Of a stretch of DNA of 5,236 nt, positions 4,653 through 5,236 are shown in pieces. Under the pieces are notes generated by a model. That model was not told the DNA's origin and did not search any database. It was given only the letters and a program-made list of their open reading frames with translations. How positions within the stretch are numbered: the first letter of the stretch is position 1; each line of letters begins with the position of its first letter. Source of the DNA: Gammaproteobacteria bacterium. GTDB taxonomy: Bacteria > Pseudomonadota > Gammaproteobacteria > Pseudomonadales > Pseudohongiellaceae. Location: NCBI GenBank assembly GCA_003451715.1, contig DMJN01000250.1, positions 1 to 5,236 of the forward strand. Reading direction: 5' to 3'. The position numbers and the translations under genes were made by a program.

Positions 4653-5236
4653 ATGAGTTTCGAACGATCCAATATCGAGAAGATGCAGGGCTACACACCC
4701 GGTGAGCAGAGGGACGGTAGTCAGGTCATCAAACTCAACACCAATGAGAATCCCTACCCGGCCAGTCCCCAGGTGGAGGCTGCCCTGCGGGCGATACAGA
4801 TAGAAAATCTGCGCCGCTACCCCCCACCTCTGTGCAACACATTTCGCACAGTCGCCGCCGAGCTCAACGGAGTTGCTGCGGAAAACATCATTCCAACAAA
4901 CGGCGGTGATGAACTGCTGCGGCTGCTGCTAACCACCTATGTCGACACGGATGAGACGCTTGTCATTAGCCAGCCCTCTTATTCACTCTATCCCGTGCTG
5001 GCAGAAATTCGGGGCTGTAAGCTATTGGAGATTCCACTGGGTGATGATTGGGCAATGCCAGATGACTTTCTGGATTCACTACAAAAAAGTAACGCCAAGA
5101 TGTGCATTCTGGTTAACCCACATGCACCCACTGGCGCGCTGCTTTCCCATGAGTACCTGGCAGAATTGGCTGCAGGTTTTGCAGGTATTCTGGTTATCGA
5201 CGAGGCCTATGTGGATTTCGTCGATCCTGGCCTGGC
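4653..5236 (+). CDS. hisC: Histidinol-phosphate aminotransferase, N-terminal half (runs off the window)
   Basis: HisC is a cytoplasmic PLP enzyme that transfers an amino group between glutamate and imidazole-acetol phosphate to form L-histidinol phosphate in histidine biosynthesis. The frame is open from ATG 4653 to the window end, 194 complete codons of an expected ~350-360. Fold type I motifs appear in order: KLNTNENPYPASP (27-39), the start typical of HisC; TNGGDELL (82-89), the PLP-phosphate loop usually written NGSDE; QPSYSLYP (107-114); NPHAPTG (155-161), replacing the usual NPNNPTG; and VIDEAYVDF (181-189), whose D183 should bind the pyridine nitrogen. The PLP-binding lysine lies beyond the window. 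No in-frame alternative ATG, GTG or TTG occurs between the previous stop and 4653, and no Shine-Dalgarno is evident. A related class of aminotransferase cannot be fully excluded without the C-terminal half. Confidence 0.92.
   Translation, partial: MSFERSNIEKMQGYTPGEQRDGSQVIKLNTNENPYPASPQVEAALRAIQIENLRRYPPPLCNTFRTVAAELNGVAAENIIPTNGGDELLRLLLTTYVDTDETLVISQPSYSLYPVLAEIRGCKLLEIPLGDDWAMPDDFLDSLQKSNAKMCILVNPHAPTGALLSHEYLAELAAGFAGILVIDEAYVDFVDPGL

Overview
The window looks like chromosomal DNA of a gammaproteobacterium of roughly 50% GC. This rests on the overall character of the proteins (a PilB/GspE-class ATPase, HisC, small envelope proteins) and on dense packing on both strands. It is an inference and I cannot name a genus. 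I see no rRNA, tRNA, CRISPR array, insertion sequence or phage gene.

Layout. Positions 1-139 hold a perfect -10-like TATAAT and the ambiguous start of a small membrane-anchored protein gene (140-562, +). It converges, with 16 bases between stops, on a small four-helix membrane protein gene (579-908, -) that has a clear ribosome binding site. A mostly empty 325-base gap (909-1233) follows. Next comes a long minus-strand stretch, 3555 down to 1234, that encodes a GAF sensory domain and then a PilB/GspE/MshE-type secretion ATPase. A 142-base divergent intergenic region (3556-3697) separates this from a plus-strand gene for a secreted protein of unknown function with a GIGH motif that faintly recalls lysozymes (3698-4573). 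The window ends inside hisC, histidinol-phosphate aminotransferase (4653 onward, about half present).

The main point of interest is the GAF/ATPase stretch. The two halves lie in one reading frame, separated only by a single TAG at 2956-2958. The 35 sense codons after the TAG look like the first half of the ATPase N-terminal domain. The first available ATG after the TAG (2850) has no Shine-Dalgarno sequence and would cut that domain. The simplest reading is one 773-codon gene for a GAF-ATPase fusion that carries an amber codon from a nonsense mutation, a sequencing error or, less likely, readthrough. The first gene shows a second possible lesion: an ATG frame at 105 that would join the open frame if one base were restored.

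How the genes work together. There is no evident operon of related function. The ATPase is an orphan, with no pilin, inner-membrane platform or secretin gene beside it. hisC belongs to histidine biosynthesis and probably has its own weak promoter. The two small membrane proteins and the secreted protein act in or at the cell envelope, but no shared pathway can be shown from the sequence.
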